In this document: positions 13,313 to 24,220 of the stretch, in pieces
Layout of the letters: every line of letters starts with the position of its first letter
How positions within the stretch are numbered: the stretch's first letter is position 1
Assembly (NCBI GenBank): GCA_000507305.1
Contig: DF240511.1
Coordinates: 10,374 to 74,373 of the forward strand
Length of the DNA: 64,000 nt
Direction of reading: 5' to 3'
Source of the DNA: Breviolum minutum Mf 1.05b.01
Lineage: Eukaryota > Sar > Dinophyceae > Suessiales > Symbiodiniaceae
Program-made: the position numbers and the translations under genes
The notes under the pieces: model-generated
The model's input: the letters and a program-made list of their open reading frames with translations, nothing else
Told to the model about the DNA's origin: nothing
Database searches by the model: none

Positions 13313-13640
13313 CCTTGTCATTGGTATTGTCGTTGTCCTTGTCCTTGTCATTGATTTTGTCATTGACATTGTTGTTGTTGTGTCTTTGTCATTGTCGTTG
13401 TCGCTGTTATTGTCATTGTGATTTTCCTTGTCATTGACGTTGTCATTGTTTTGTCGGTGTCCTTGTCATTGATGTTGTCGTCGTTGTCCTTGTCAGTGTC
13501 CTTTTGGTCCCCGCCATTGTCATTGATGGTTAACCTGGTCTTGTCATTATCGTTGTCGGTGTTTTTGTCATTGACGGTGTCGTTGTCGGTTCCAGTTGCA
13601 ATTGGGGTTGCGGTTGTGGGTGCTGTTGCTGCTGTTGCTG
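12778..13640. repeat. TTG / TTGTC microsatellite with 248-base assembly gap
   Basis: (TTG)n with TTC and GTC interruptions on the plus strand, flanked on the right by a decaying TTGTCATTGTCC-type repeat out to about 13640. Bases 12911-13158 are N, a gap inside the repeat, so the length there is nominal. Long poly-Leu, poly-Val and poly-Cys frames across it are artefacts. Confidence 0.95.
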
Positions 13641-14519
13641 GTTGGGAAGATGAAAACAGCCAACGTTCCCACGAAAACACAAAAAGAGAAAGATGTGGAA
13701 ATAGAACTGAACATATCGAGACAAAAGGGGTATGGAATGGTATGTCTATTTGCTGAATTGTTTTCAGAAATATTGCAACTCGTTGAAACATGAAAATTAA
13801 TATGAAAACATGAACGCAAGGAAATTTGTGGTACAATGACATGGAAAATCTGAAAATTAAAGGAACAGATTGACACATGGAATCAACATATTGAAAAATG
13901 TCTTGACGATATTGAACAATGACGGGAGAGTGTTGAAAATGAAGGGAACGGAAGAATGAAGGAAGTTGGTGCAAAGCCAAAGAAATATGTTGAAAATCAT
14001 AGGAGTATACTCAAAAACGCAACAATAAAAGGCCAACCAAAAGCAAGTTAAGATTAAGTTCACGGCCACTCGGCTTGACATTTTAGGTGCGAGTACCACA
14101 CCATGGGGGTGTAGGGGACCCTCGAGAGGGAGCATAGACTGGAAAGTGGTTATTGGGTGGAATTGATTCGATATATAGATTCGATAATGCTAGCTGACTA
14201 GACTTCACTTATGGGTGAAAGGAGGTCTTGTATGCCTGCATTGGTGTCATTCCTGGATGTAGATTTGATATCTATGGCAACCTTTCAATGGCAGGATGCA
14301 GCTGCCCTGGCAGCGCTGTCCGAAACTTATGGAGTTTCTTGGGCTCCGAACCGCAGATGCAGAAAGCACGCGCTTCAACATCGGCAAGAAGACATACGAA
14401 GTTGCTAAGACTTTTTGTGCCAAACTCTGCTATATTTCCTCGAATAGCTTTAGCTATATAGGGGTTCTTACTTCAAGTTGGGGGGTTGTATAGGGTTCGC
14501 AGATTTTGTGGATTCGTGG
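13641..14519. other. no recognisable gene
   Basis: 13780-14010 has loosely repeated TTGAAAA/CATGAAAAT words. A short plus-strand frame at 14296-14493 is open but has no motif. Confidence 0.45.
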
Positions 14520-14770
14520 GGGGGGGGGGCTGTCACACAGGGAGTCGTTGGAGGTGTCGTTTGGTGTGTGTAGGGGTCAGGGTTCGGCCGTAGGGTGTCG
14601 TTGGCGGTGTCGTCTGGTGTGTGTAGGGGTCAGGGTTCGCAGATCCAAGACCGGTCGTCACACAGGGTGTCGTTGGAGGTGTAATCTTCTGATGTGTGTG
14701 GGGGTCAGAGGTTTGAAGATCTAAGAGAGGGCTGTCACGGCGGGTGTCATTGGAGGTGTCATCTGATCGG
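14520..14770. repeat. imperfect tandem repeat, ~4 units of 50-75 bp
   Basis: The words GTCGTTGGAGGTGTCGT, TGGTGTGTGTAGGGGTCAGG and CTGTCACACAGGG recur four times in the same order with small changes (units near 14530, 14596, 14660 and 14735). G-rich on the plus strand. Confidence 0.8.
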
Positions 14771-15416
14771 CTTGGAACAAATTGCAGAAAATCGCCGATA
14801 CCTTTCCATGCTATTTGGGGTCTATGCTGGTATAATTTTTTCTTCAACATGAAGACTGAGTTGTTGGTATGCTAGCTTGATCATGGAGTCCTTTTTTGTG
14901 TCCTAAATTTGCATCAATCCGCTCCTATTTGTGACAGGTCTCCAGAGGTGACATGTGTGACGGTGAATGGGCAGAAAGCTTATGCATGGTCCTTGGAAAA
15001 AGTATTTCAATGCATTTCCTGTTCTCGGCAATCTGTGGAACCCTTGAAGTCATTTGAGATCGCGAACTCAGAATCCAGGTGAAGTGTTCAATTGGAGTTT
15101 CCGCAAAACTGCTGTTGCATAGCTTTTCCCTTCAGGGTCAACGGTGATAGTTTGGGGTCGATGCGTTCCAGTCCAAGGTGATTCAATTTAGAGAAGCTGC
15201 CAGCTACCCAGTTTGGCCGAAAAATATTGGCAAATCGTGCGGAAGCAGCATTTTGTCTGCAGGTCTTCAAAGCATTGCCAAAGGTTCTGGAGCTTCATCC
15301 GTTCAGCTCTAAGCCATGAAGTGGTCAACGTCCTCAACTTTGTCAAAGAAGAGAAAAACATGACAAAAGCTGCATTTGCTGTCGAATTCTTTGTGTAGCA
15401 ACACTTGTCCAGACTT

Positions 15417-15759
15417 CCACACTGAGCTTAGGTTGCAGGCAGCCAGCGTAGTTCCCAGCACTGGAATTCACGCTTTCCAAACTTGTCCGCAAGTTCCACT
15501 TGCCCCTACCCAAGCTGGCCAATTCCCACAGTTCCATCCCCTTCCGACAATGGTACAGGGAGGGACTCAGCCGGAACAGACTTTTCCAAGCTCTGCTCAC
15601 CTTGTTCCGTCAAATCCAATTCAAGTGACGCAATTGGATGCAACGGATGGCAATGTACTTCCCTCAAGCCAAGATGTGAGCGCGTTGCCGTCAGACGAAC
15701 AAAGCCTTCGCCGAGAGCGCTCGAGAACTCCAAAGAAAAAACCTCGGTCAAAGTGGTGA
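15417..15759 (+). CDS. hypothetical low-complexity 3'-terminal exon with basic SR-like tail
   Basis: After a possible acceptor (GGTTGCAG at about 15437) a plus-strand frame runs to TGA at 15759. It is rich in Pro, Gln, Ser and Thr and ends in a basic stretch, RRERSRTPKKKPRSKW, resembling nuclear or RNA-binding tails. No domain is recognised. It would be the last exon of a gene whose upstream exons I cannot place. It lies 235 bp upstream of the JmjC-type gene on the same strand, but no link is evident. The case rests only on biased, protein-like composition and an open frame of about 110 codons. Confidence 0.35.
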
Positions 15760-15993
15760 GGCCGTGGCGCCTTGGCTGGCTGCTTTGGCTGCTTTGGATT
15801 TCTCGCATGTCGCATGTGAACGCGTCGAGCGGCTCAAGGCATGCTCTGAAAAGGGCACAATGAAGCACAAAGTTCCAATTCGACAGATTATGGTGTACTT
15901 TAATACAACGATTTGACTGTGCAATAAATCTCAACAAGTCATATGACATTGATTTTTTTTGCACTTCTGGGTAGCCCGCAGCTTTCTCAGCCA

Positions 15994-16648
15994 ATGAAGA
16001 CCGCTGGCTTTGCATTGGTTTTTGCAGTTACAGCTGGCTTTTTTGGGACTGAAGCAGGGAAGTGGAGGCTTCAAGCACTCTTGAATATAGTTTGGCGTAA
16101 CTTGGGAGTTGATGTACGTTTGAAGCGTTCATACCAGCATCAGTTTCCAGGATATGGGCTTTACAACTTTTCTTCCAGAAGTTGGCCAAGCATCGAAAAG
16201 CGAAGTTTGTCCTCACTAAGTTCCAGTGAATTCAAGGAAAGATATGTCAAGGGGCGAAGGCCCGTCATTTTGACCGACATCAAGCCACAGGTGGAGTGGA
16301 CTCCAAAAAACCTGTCTCTGCGATGTGGGAAGATGCCAATTTCTTTTGATCGCCGCTACTCGGCTGGTCTGAAAGCCATCCCTTCCTGGCTGCGGAAACT
16401 TTTTTTGGACTCTCGATTGCTGCAGATGTACAACAAAACCACTCAGGACATCATTGATGCCATGAATGTGTCTACGACGTTGGAAGACTATATGACGAGA
16501 CTGGAAAGCGACCAGCACATTATCGCCGTGGCAAAGGAACTCACGGATGGTCGTTTGTACGCGGGCAACATTGCCGACTACATTTTTCCAGTAATGCTGA
16601 GTGCGCAGCACGTTGAACGTGCTCATTGCAAGGACCTGATACAGGAAG
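15994..16648 (+). CDS. JmjC/cupin-8-type protein, N-terminal exon
   Basis: The frame is open from 15943 to 16710. I favour the Met at 15994 because it begins a signal-peptide or anchor-like segment (MKTAGFALVFAVTAGFFG). Around residues 80-112 from this Met, EFKERYVKGRRPVILTDI followed by W and LSLRCG matches the N-terminal portion of cupin-8/JmjC proteins, where F-x-x-x-Y-x-x-x-x-x-P-V is typical. A probable GC donor (GAAG|GCAAGG) at 16648/16649 ends the exon; the codons after it look like intron read-through. Known members are Fe(II)/2-oxoglutarate oxygenases (hydroxylases or demethylases). The metal-binding part would be downstream: see 17166-17244 and 19092-19558. A signal peptide suggests the secretory route, which is inferred. 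Confidence 0.6.
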
Positions 16649-17852
16649 GCAAGGCTGTCTTGCGCAGACTGACCAATTTTGTGACTTGGATGTGCTGTCA
16701 GATGTTTTAATTTTCAGTGCCACAAAAACCATGACTAATCATTTCAATGTCCCCTCCAACGTTAACATGCAGTGCGTCTATTGAAGGTACTTGATTTGCA
16801 AAGCATAAGCATAGTTACGTGATTGCCAACCAACATCTCCAGTCCAACTTCGTCCCCAGTTCTACCCACCATCATTCCACCTGCAGCAGATTAAATGCTC
16901 AGTCAGCTCTGTTGAGTTAGCTGTGGCGTTAATTTGATTTCTTCTGGGGGGCATACCCAGCCGGACACAGCTGTCTTCCCAAACAGACCAAAGCTGGAAG
17001 CTGCCCAGGCTGCTGCCGGGCGCGATGACCCACCTTCGTTTCCAAAGATGGACCCAGCATCGCAGCTGCAATGTGGATTAGTTCGCAAGAGCTGGAATGT
17101 TCAACTGGTTGTTTGACTACACTTGGATTTCGGATTGATTCTCGCTCCATGGATTTGTCGCCAAGGTCCTTTTTGTTGCGCCTGCTGGATCACGAGCGAT
17201 TCCGCTCCATCAACATGGACCCTTCAATGACAATCTGCTGCATGGCAAGGATCTACTTAGCATGACAGCGAAGCAACGCACGACCCGTTCGTAGGCTATT
17301 GACCGCGCAATAGCCGGAAATGGTACAATCAAAGAACTCCAGCAATTTGGATTTGTGCCAAGTCGACAAATCTCACAGTCAAGATGATCAAGCAATCAGT
17401 TTCACACCGCCTCATTTGTCAACTGAAATTGTATTTGTGACAGAAAGTTTATCTCTTGAATGTTTGGCTGTGTCAATTTCCAAAAGCCTTCTATGTGATT
17501 CTATCTTTGAGTTGTCCAAGCAAGATGAAAACACATGATGTAGGTTCTTGCTCTTGACGTAAAGAAGCAAATATGCGCAAGCGAATATGGATGCAGTGAT
17601 ATACAGGGTCACATCAACATGGACAAACAGATGTAGAAAGTTCTGCATGGACGTGAACCTGGACGTTGACCTGGAGATTATGACCATATCATATCATATT
17701 CTTGGATCGTATTTACTGTACTTGACACTATGTAGAATCCATGCATCATGGATCCTTTTGCGATATATAGGTACGCAGGTCCGTTTATAATTTGCATTCA
17801 TTTTGTCTTACTTTTTCCCCACAGAATCTATTGCTGAAACAGTTTACTAGAT
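16649..17852. other. presumed introns of the JmjC-type gene
   Basis: Apart from 17166-17244 nothing codes recognisably. A small hairpin (GGCTATTG-accgcg-CAATAGCC) lies at about 17293-17315; no function is assigned. Confidence 0.4.
17166..17244 (+). CDS. JmjC/cupin-8 metal-site exon (H-x-H)
   Basis: A short plus-strand frame after a possible acceptor (CCAAG|GTCC) reads VLFVAPAGSRAIPLHQH and then GPFNDNLLHG. The pattern G-S-x-x-x-P-L-H-x-[HD]-x(5)-N-x-L-x-x-G is the iron-binding strand of JmjC/cupin-8 domains, here with H-Q-H where H-x-D is more usual. A GC donor (CATG|GCAAGG) follows at 17244/17245. It sits 0.5 kb after the N-terminal exon on the same strand, so the same gene is likely. I could not find a phase-consistent join from here to the 19092 exon, which carries its own LHG-x-KR segment. 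An exon may be missing, or there are two tandem gene copies. Confidence 0.5.
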
Positions 17853-18560
17853 GTGTCCGCCTTGGTGTTGGTGCGCGTGTCCGCCTCACTTGGCCCTTCT
17901 CTCCCGTTGTCTCCTCTTCATTTCTCTCCCATCATTCGTGGATGCGTGTCCTCCGTTGTCTCCTTTAATGCCTGGCCGTCCTTGAGCCTTCGTCTCCCTT
18001 CGTCCCCTTTGTCTCCCTTTGTTTCCTTCGTCTACCTCTAGTTGTCTCCTAGCTTTGGTCTCTTTTTGTCTCTTTTTGTTTCCTTTTCATGTGTCTCCTA
18101 GCTTTGGTGGGTGTCCTTTGTCTCCCTTTGTCTGCCCGTGTCTCCCTTTGTCTGCCTCCATTCATTCATTTGTTTCCTAGCATTGGTGGGCGTGTCCGCC
18201 TTTCTGGATTTTTGTCTTCTAGTGTTTCCTTTCATTTGCCTTGCAGGTTTGGTGACTGTTTTCACGTCTTTGAGGCCCTCTTTCCTTTTGTGTCCTTTTG
18301 CCTCCAGCTTTCATGGCTGGGGCGTTGGCGTATGGGCTTTTGGTCATTTTGTTTCCCACTTTGGTTCTCCATGGTCTGGATTTTGGTGTCAATCCTCACT
18401 TGACCCCTCCTGGGACGGGGTCACAAAATTTGCCGTATGTTCTCATTCATTTGTCTCCCCTATTATCTTCTTGGCACTGGGTCTGCTGGGATGGGAGAAT
18501 TGTTTACTTCTTGTCACTTGTTTCTCGGTGTCTTTGTGTGATTCCCTAGTTGTCCTTTGT
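17853..18560. repeat. pyrimidine-rich TGTCTCCCTTTG repeat region
   Basis: The plus strand is strongly C/T-rich with recurring TTTGTCTCC, CTTTGTCTGCC and GGTGGGCGTGTCCGCC words at irregular spacing. The long open frame (18111-18860) is Leu/Phe/Ser-rich and follows from composition. Probably intronic. Confidence 0.6.
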
Positions 18561-18689
18561 CTCCCAACAGTGGCTCTGTCGGCCTCCTTGAGCCAACGTC
18601 TCGCTGCCGGTCAGTGCATGCTAAGGCTCCTAGTCTTTCTACTGTTCTGCTGCCAATGCTATGCTGTTGCACTTGCTATCGTTACTTCT

Positions 18690-18960
18690 GCGCATATTAT
18701 GCTTTTCATTCTACTGCTACCACTACTCCTCCTACCACTGCTATTGCTACCCCTACTACTTACTACTTGCTACTACAACATACTACTGACTCCTTATATA
18801 CTCCTCACGATTTACCACTTACCACCCACCACGTACTACGTGCTACGTACTACGTACTAAGTGCTACGTACTATGTACTACGTACTACTTGCTAGTTGCT
18901 ACTACTTGCTACTTACTTTCTACATCTTTCTACTTACTACCTACTACTTACTACTTCCGC
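18690..18960. repeat. TACTAC/TACGTACTACG microsatellite
   Basis: Imperfect TACTACT, then TACGTACTACGTGCTACG, then CTTACTACTTACTAC, all on the plus strand. The run ends 130 bp before the next JmjC exon. Confidence 0.85.
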
Positions 18961-19091
18961 TGCAAACGTACTATTCTTTTAGAATTGACTTTGACCTTTA
19001 AAGGATGCAAAGCTCAAACATCCAGTTTTGCAATCAATTATTGCAAAACGGAATAGAACACATTTAGATGCCTCTTTTGTGCTCATGACAG

Positions 19092-19558
19092 CATAGGAAC
19101 ATTCCTGATCGATATTTCGATATTCCAAGGCTTTGGATGCTCCACGGGTCCAAGAGAATTGTTACAGTTTCGCCCTCTTCAACACAGTGGATGTATGAGA
19201 GGCCAGAATTTGGAGGTGCAGAATGAAAAACATACAAAACCAATGAGCCAACGTGTGAGACAGCTTCCAAAGAACAAGGCAAATCAACGTTTGTAGCATG
19301 TCTCTAGAACCTGTGTAGGCAGTGAGTATGCAGACCGCGTGTTTTCTGCTGACATCCTCGAACCAGATGCAGGTGCTTCAGATGCAGTTTGTGCAGTTTG
19401 TGCATTGGAAATGTGGGGTGCATGTGTTGCCTGCAAGCTCTGTGGAAGGTTTGCAGCCAGACGTCAGGAACGTTCGAGGTATGGAAGGAATCGTTTCAGC
19501 AGGTGAGCTCATCTACCTTCCAGCTGCTTGGAAAAAGTATTTTCTGAGCCTGTTCTAG
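19092..19558 (+). CDS. JmjC/cupin-8-type protein, three C-terminal exons
   Basis: Three pieces join in phase. Exon 19092-19215 follows GACAG and encodes YFDIPRLWMLHGSKRIVTVS and then ERPEFG. Exon 19334-19372, only 39 nt, follows ATGCAG and encodes DRVFSADILEPDA. Exon 19479-19558 follows TTCGAG and encodes GMEGIVSAGELIYLPAAWKK, ending at TAG. Each junction is phase 1 and the two introns have GT donors. LHG-x-KR, [FY]-x-x-D-x-x-x-P-D and C/G-x-x-x-GE-x-[IL]-Y-[IVL]-P-x-x-W are signatures of the JmjC/cupin-8 fold. The last Fe-binding His usually follows the W; here K-K follows, so catalysis is doubtful. This probably belongs with 15994-17244, or is a second tandem copy. Confidence 0.65.
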
Positions 19559-22500
19559 ATTTTCTAAAGCAAAGGCTGCAAACGCATAATTTTGAGCCAA
19601 TCTTTTGGATTACGTGAGCAGTGTTGTGTTGAGATGCCCAGCGCAAGGTTAATGTGCCCCATGCGATTGAAACGCAGGATGAAACAAGTGCTGCATTCTT
19701 AGCATTGCAATGGCTTGTCCTAGACTTCCCAGCCTCTATCTCTTTCTCCTCCAACCAGCTCTACCTGTAAGAACTCATGCTCAGATTTGTTCGAGGTGAT
19801 GCTTGCATGGCAAATGCCAGTTCCCGGAATGGCGCGGCTATTCTTCATGAGGCATCTTGACCTGTTACGTGTTGCAATGAGAATAAGACACGGATTCCAG
19901 TTTTCATGAAATTGCAGCATGGTTCTACTCCACAATCAATTGGTTTTATATTTTTCGTTTGAACAAGGCAAAGTTTGAATGGCAGCTAAGGAGTTGCTCT
20001 TTTTTGGAGGAGTTGCCGGATTTCCCACCATGGGCACAGAAGTGCTCACTGTTGCAGACTGTTATGAGCGAGAATCAGGATGCATCTGATTAAAACATTG
20101 CTACGCACGAAGTAATTGTGGACATGCTGCTGCGCTCCAAGGCAATGTTGGTCTTTGCTCACTTGTTATCTTTGAGCTTTGGGGCTCAAGGTTGGTCTCT
20201 TTCACAACGGCCAAACCAGTTGGATAGTGATTCTGCTCCGAAGTGAGTTCAGTGATTCAGACAGAGTGCACAATGGAGCACAAATTGGAAGCATGAAGCT
20301 TCAGGTTTGGATTTTGGAGCATTGGAGCAAAACTGCTTTGTAATCTTTGTAACAGCTTTCTAACAACTCGGGCACAGCCATGTCGGCACTGCAAACTTCA
20401 AATGAGACGACAGACATTTGTGGGGCACAGTGGCTTGGCCAAGCTTCACGGATGCATCAATAAGCATTGTCACACAAGCTTTCTCAGACCAGGTGGCTAC
20501 TTCTCTGGACAACTGCGGCATACTCTCCAGAAGTTCCAAACCGGGAAGAGAAGGACTCTGACAGTCAAACTGTTGGCAATTGCCATGTACGATCTCCAGC
20601 TATGAAGCAACTGGCCACAAAATTTTTAGAGATGAACGATACGAGTACCAGGAGTAAGAAGGTGGATTAAAAGAGGACAACCAATAAGAAGAAAGACCGC
20701 ACCCAACATTTGACGCCTTTGAGTCTTTGAGTCCTATCCATTTGGTGCAGATCTGGTGCATGACTGCCCTTTTTCCTGGTTGGTTTGGCAGGAGGCGCTA
20801 GAGACTTTCTTCCACAAGTTCCAGGACTTGGAGGGAAAGTCGTTGGAACTTTTGGGAGCCTCAAAAAACTCAACGCCTAATGGCCTAATGCCTGAATCGT
20901 AGACCAAGTCTGCTGGGTGCTTTCCGTTGGACATCTCACGCACCACTGGCATTGGGTTCTAATTTCATCAGAGAGCCACCCACGCTTTTTTGATCTTAAT
21001 CATGATGAGGATTTTTTGATGATTTTTGTTCATAGAGATAAAATCAGGCGGGATAGTCCTATATCATGCAAAATGTTAGTATAGATCTAGATGTAGGTAT
21101 ATATATATATATGTATTGCATATAGATATATACTATGTACTTACATTGTATTACAGTAACACATTCACGCCGCTCTGACAGACTGTGTTCTTCCCAAGGT
21201 CACATTTCATTGGGTGTATCAAGCCATGTGTTTTCAGCATTTTGCACCTGTATAAAACAATCCATCACTGATCTTTACGATGTTTTTGATGTCAAACAAA
21301 AAGTGAGCAAGCCACCGCTATTTACACACGTCTTTGGGAACTGATATTTGGAATGTTTTGTCAAACATACCTGCACCCCAGCACATGTCGTAAAAAGCGT
21401 GGTCTTCTTCCATTCAATCTCTTCCAGTTTTCACAGCTGAGAATCAAAACATATTGGTTTTGGCCGTACTGCGATATTCAATTTTTTCAGAAAAACAAGT
21501 TGTTTTGAACGAAGTTTTCTTTTTCCGGCCGATGATCATCACCAGGAAAAATAGACATTTTCTGAGAGTTGTTTGCCCGCCGACGCAAAATATGGCAAAA
21601 TGCCTAGATGTGCCTAAAACGCAGCGTAATTTTAAATTCATTATCACCACATGAGTTCTTAAACAAGAATTGGGAGGAAATGCCGTAAATTACGCGTTGT
21701 GTTGCGAAGCAATAATGCCTTTTGCCGGGGAGTGACAGGGAAGTAAGGTATTTTGATAGCATACTGGAAGGTTGCAAACCTGTGGACATTTTGGTACAAG
21801 TGAACCCTCATCTAATCCTGCTTTTTTCTCCCGCCAACCACCCTAGTGAAAGGCGCAGGTACTGCCGGGCTGGGGTCAGTTCGCTCTCATCTGTTTAGGA
21901 GGGAAAATCGGGTAGACAAGACTGGAGATGGTTTTCGTGCCAAAAGTTGTTTCAGATATCAATGTACAATGGATGTTAGAAGTAAATGAGTGAATGCGTT
22001 TGCAACTCATGTATACGGACAAAGCTTTTTTTAAACGTCAAAGACGCGCAGTTTTGCACCTACCGGTGCGGTGGACTCATTTATTTCCAACAAACCTATT
22101 GTCAGCCTTGTTTGTGCATGCCAGTTTTGGCACTCTTGGCAAAGTTGAGAATGAGGACCTTTGTCGTAGTGGACCATATGTGCGATGCTTGGCAGCCACG
22201 CTTGATGTTCCAAGACTTCCGGTCAGGCTTTCCTGATTTTTTCTTTCTCTCAGACTGCATTTTTCGATCTCGGCCTTTCCTTTTCCAACTCTCACATCTG
22301 CTTTCACCGAGTCAGTGTCTTAATCACAGGATGTATATATGCATTATGTATATACATTTTTTTTTCTTTTTCTGGTTTTCTTGGTTTTTCTTGAGGCTCA
22401 CGGTTACAGCCGTGCGATCAAAGACCATGGACCTCCACCGGTGACCTCCAGACGAGAGCTCATGCTGTGGCTATGCACTGCACCTTGGCGAAATGAAAGT

Positions 22501-22860
22501 GTCCAAAATCAATCGCAAAATATGAAAAATTGAAAAACAATATATATATATATAGAATGAATATGAACAAATTATTTATCAGAATCACAGGTGTCAAATC
22601 TTTGATCTTTGATGTGAGACAATGCTGTTAGCCAAGTCCAGTTGTGGCTATTGAATTGAGGCTGAGAATCGGTGCCTTAAAGCAGCAGGCCAAGACTCCG
22701 AAACGGGCCAAAAGAGTGCATTTGCAGGGTATCGAGCACCATGTTTCCCTGCACTTGTGGACCCTTGATGTTTGTTTTGAGCAGCTTCATTTCTTGCATG
22801 TAAGTGAATAGCCTTTTCTTGTGGCAAAACAGGCCTACCTGCTAACCGCTGCCGCTACTN
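19559..22860. other. no recognisable gene
   Basis: Motif-free short ORFs. AT microsatellites at about 21100-21135 and 22535-22552. A 152-codon plus frame at 21986-22444 is Phe/Leu/Cys-rich and looks non-coding. Confidence 0.5.
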
Positions 22861-23345
22861 TATGCATGCATGCATGCATGAATGTATGTATGTATGTATG
22901 CATGTATGCATGCATGTATGCATGTATGCATGTATGTATGTATGTATGTATGCATGCATGCATGCATGCATGCATGCATGCATGTATGTATGTATGTATG
23001 ATGTATGTATGAAGGTAGGAAGGTAGGAAGGTAGGAAGGTAGGAAGGTAGGAAGGTAGGAAGGTAGGAAGGTAGGAAGGTAGGTAGGTAGGTATGTAGGT
23101 ATGTAGGTATGTAGGTATGTAGGTATGTAGGTATGTAGGTATGTAGGTATGTAGGTATGTAGGTATGTAGGTAGGTAGGTAGGTAGGTAGGTAGGTAGGT
23201 AGGTAGGTAGGTGTGTAGGTGTGTAGGTGTGTAGGTATGTAGGTATGTAGGTATGTAGGTATGTAGGTATGTAGGTATGTAGGTATGTAGGTATGTAGGT
23301 ATGTAGGTATGCATTTATGTATGTATGTATGTATGTATGTATGTT
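22861..23345. repeat. compound GCAT / GTAT / AGGA / AGGT tetranucleotide array
   Basis: Starts directly after an N at 22860. Blocks in order: TGCATGCA and TGTATGTA mixes, (AAGGTAGG)n, (TAGGTATG)n, (TAGG)n, (TAGGTGTG)n, again (TAGGTATG)n, and (TATG)n. The minus strand is open in all three frames (His-Thr-Tyr-Leu-Pro repeats), an artefact of a 4-base period. The N suggests the true length is unresolved. Confidence 0.95.
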
Positions 23346-23349
23346 TGTA

Positions 23350-23395
23350 CATATGTACATATATGGTCACCCCCCCTAGAACCCCCCGCCAAAGA
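23350..23395 (+). repeat. left arm of an inverted AT-TCACCCCCC-AGAACCCCCC pair
   Basis: Reads ACATATATGGTCACCCCCC and then TAGAACCCCCCGCC. A similar sequence occurs inverted at 25244-25302, with the AT tract outside and the C-runs inside, as in terminal inverted repeats. Matching is partly low complexity. Confidence 0.45.
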
Positions 23396-23559
23396 ATCTC
23401 ATCTGCCAATTGTTTGCTAAAGAAAATCTATCACAATGCATCTCTTCTGAAAGATATCCTCTCACAGTGCATCTGATCTGCAAATTGCTTTCCCAACAAA
23501 GGCAGTCTAAATCTAAACCCAAAAACACACCAACCAAGCCAAAACCAAAACAAAAAAAA

Positions 23560-24110
23560 ACAAAACCAAAAAAAGCAAAGAAAATTGACCCATCAGAGAC
23601 CACCAAACCCAAACCAAAAAAAACAAAACCAAAAAAAAACAAAAAAACAAAACAAAAAAAGCAAAACAAAAAAAACCAAAGAAAATTGACTCATCAGAGA
23701 CCCCCAAACCAAAACCAAAACCAAAACCAAAAAAACCAAAGCCGAAACCAAAACCAACACAAACCAAAACCAAAAAAACCAAGGGAAATTGACTCATCAG
23801 AAACCCCCAAACCAAAACCAAAACCGAAGCCCAAAAAACCAAAACCAAAAAAACCAAAGAAAATTGCCTCATCAGAGACCCCCAAACAAAAACCAAAACC
23901 AAAAAAGCCAAAACCAAAAAAAACAAAGAAAATTGATTCATAAGGACCCCAAACCAAAACACTTCGTCATGAGTCAATTTTCTTTGGTATTTTTGGTTTT
24001 GTTTTTTTTGTTTTGGTTTTGGTTTAGGGGTCTCAGATGAGTCAATTTTCTTTGTTTTTGTTTGGGTTTTGGCTTTGGTTTTGAGTTGGGGGTCTCTGAT
24101 GAGTCCACGG
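23560..24110. repeat. minisatellite that reverses orientation (large imperfect palindrome)
   Basis: Left half (to ~23960): 70-105-bp units made of (CCAAAA)n linked by AAAATTGACTCATCAGAG and ACCCCCAAACC; link copies lie near 23587, 23687, 23790, 23866 and 23934. Right half (from ~23970): the reverse complement, with GATGAGTCAATTTTC and GGGGTCTC links and (GGTTTT)n. The switch point is about 23960-23970. Lys/Pro-rich and Phe/Gly-rich open frames across it are not credible proteins. Confidence 0.9.
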
Positions 24111-24220
24111 TTACTTGGGAAATATTTTTGAAAACACTTTCCATTACCGGCCTTTGGTATCACTATTTCCCTAAGAAAACGGCTTTCCCCAAAATATTTC
24201 CGGCAATTATTTGAATTTTT

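Noticed and set aside
12526..13437. 303-codon Leu/Val-rich frame, and other frames across the same stretch
   Set aside because: A TTG repeat plus 248 Ns; no real coding content.
18585..18605. CTTGAGCCAACG, complement of the last 10 bases of the spliced leader
   Set aside because: Only 10 bases match, within a pyrimidine-rich repeat; chance is likely.
18111..18860. 249-codon hydrophobic frame that could be a membrane protein
   Set aside because: Composition of a C/T-rich repeat; adjacent frames are equally open.
22842..23409. Long minus-strand frames (159-184 codons) of His-Thr-Tyr-Leu-Pro repeats
   Set aside because: All three frames are open because of a 4-base microsatellite.
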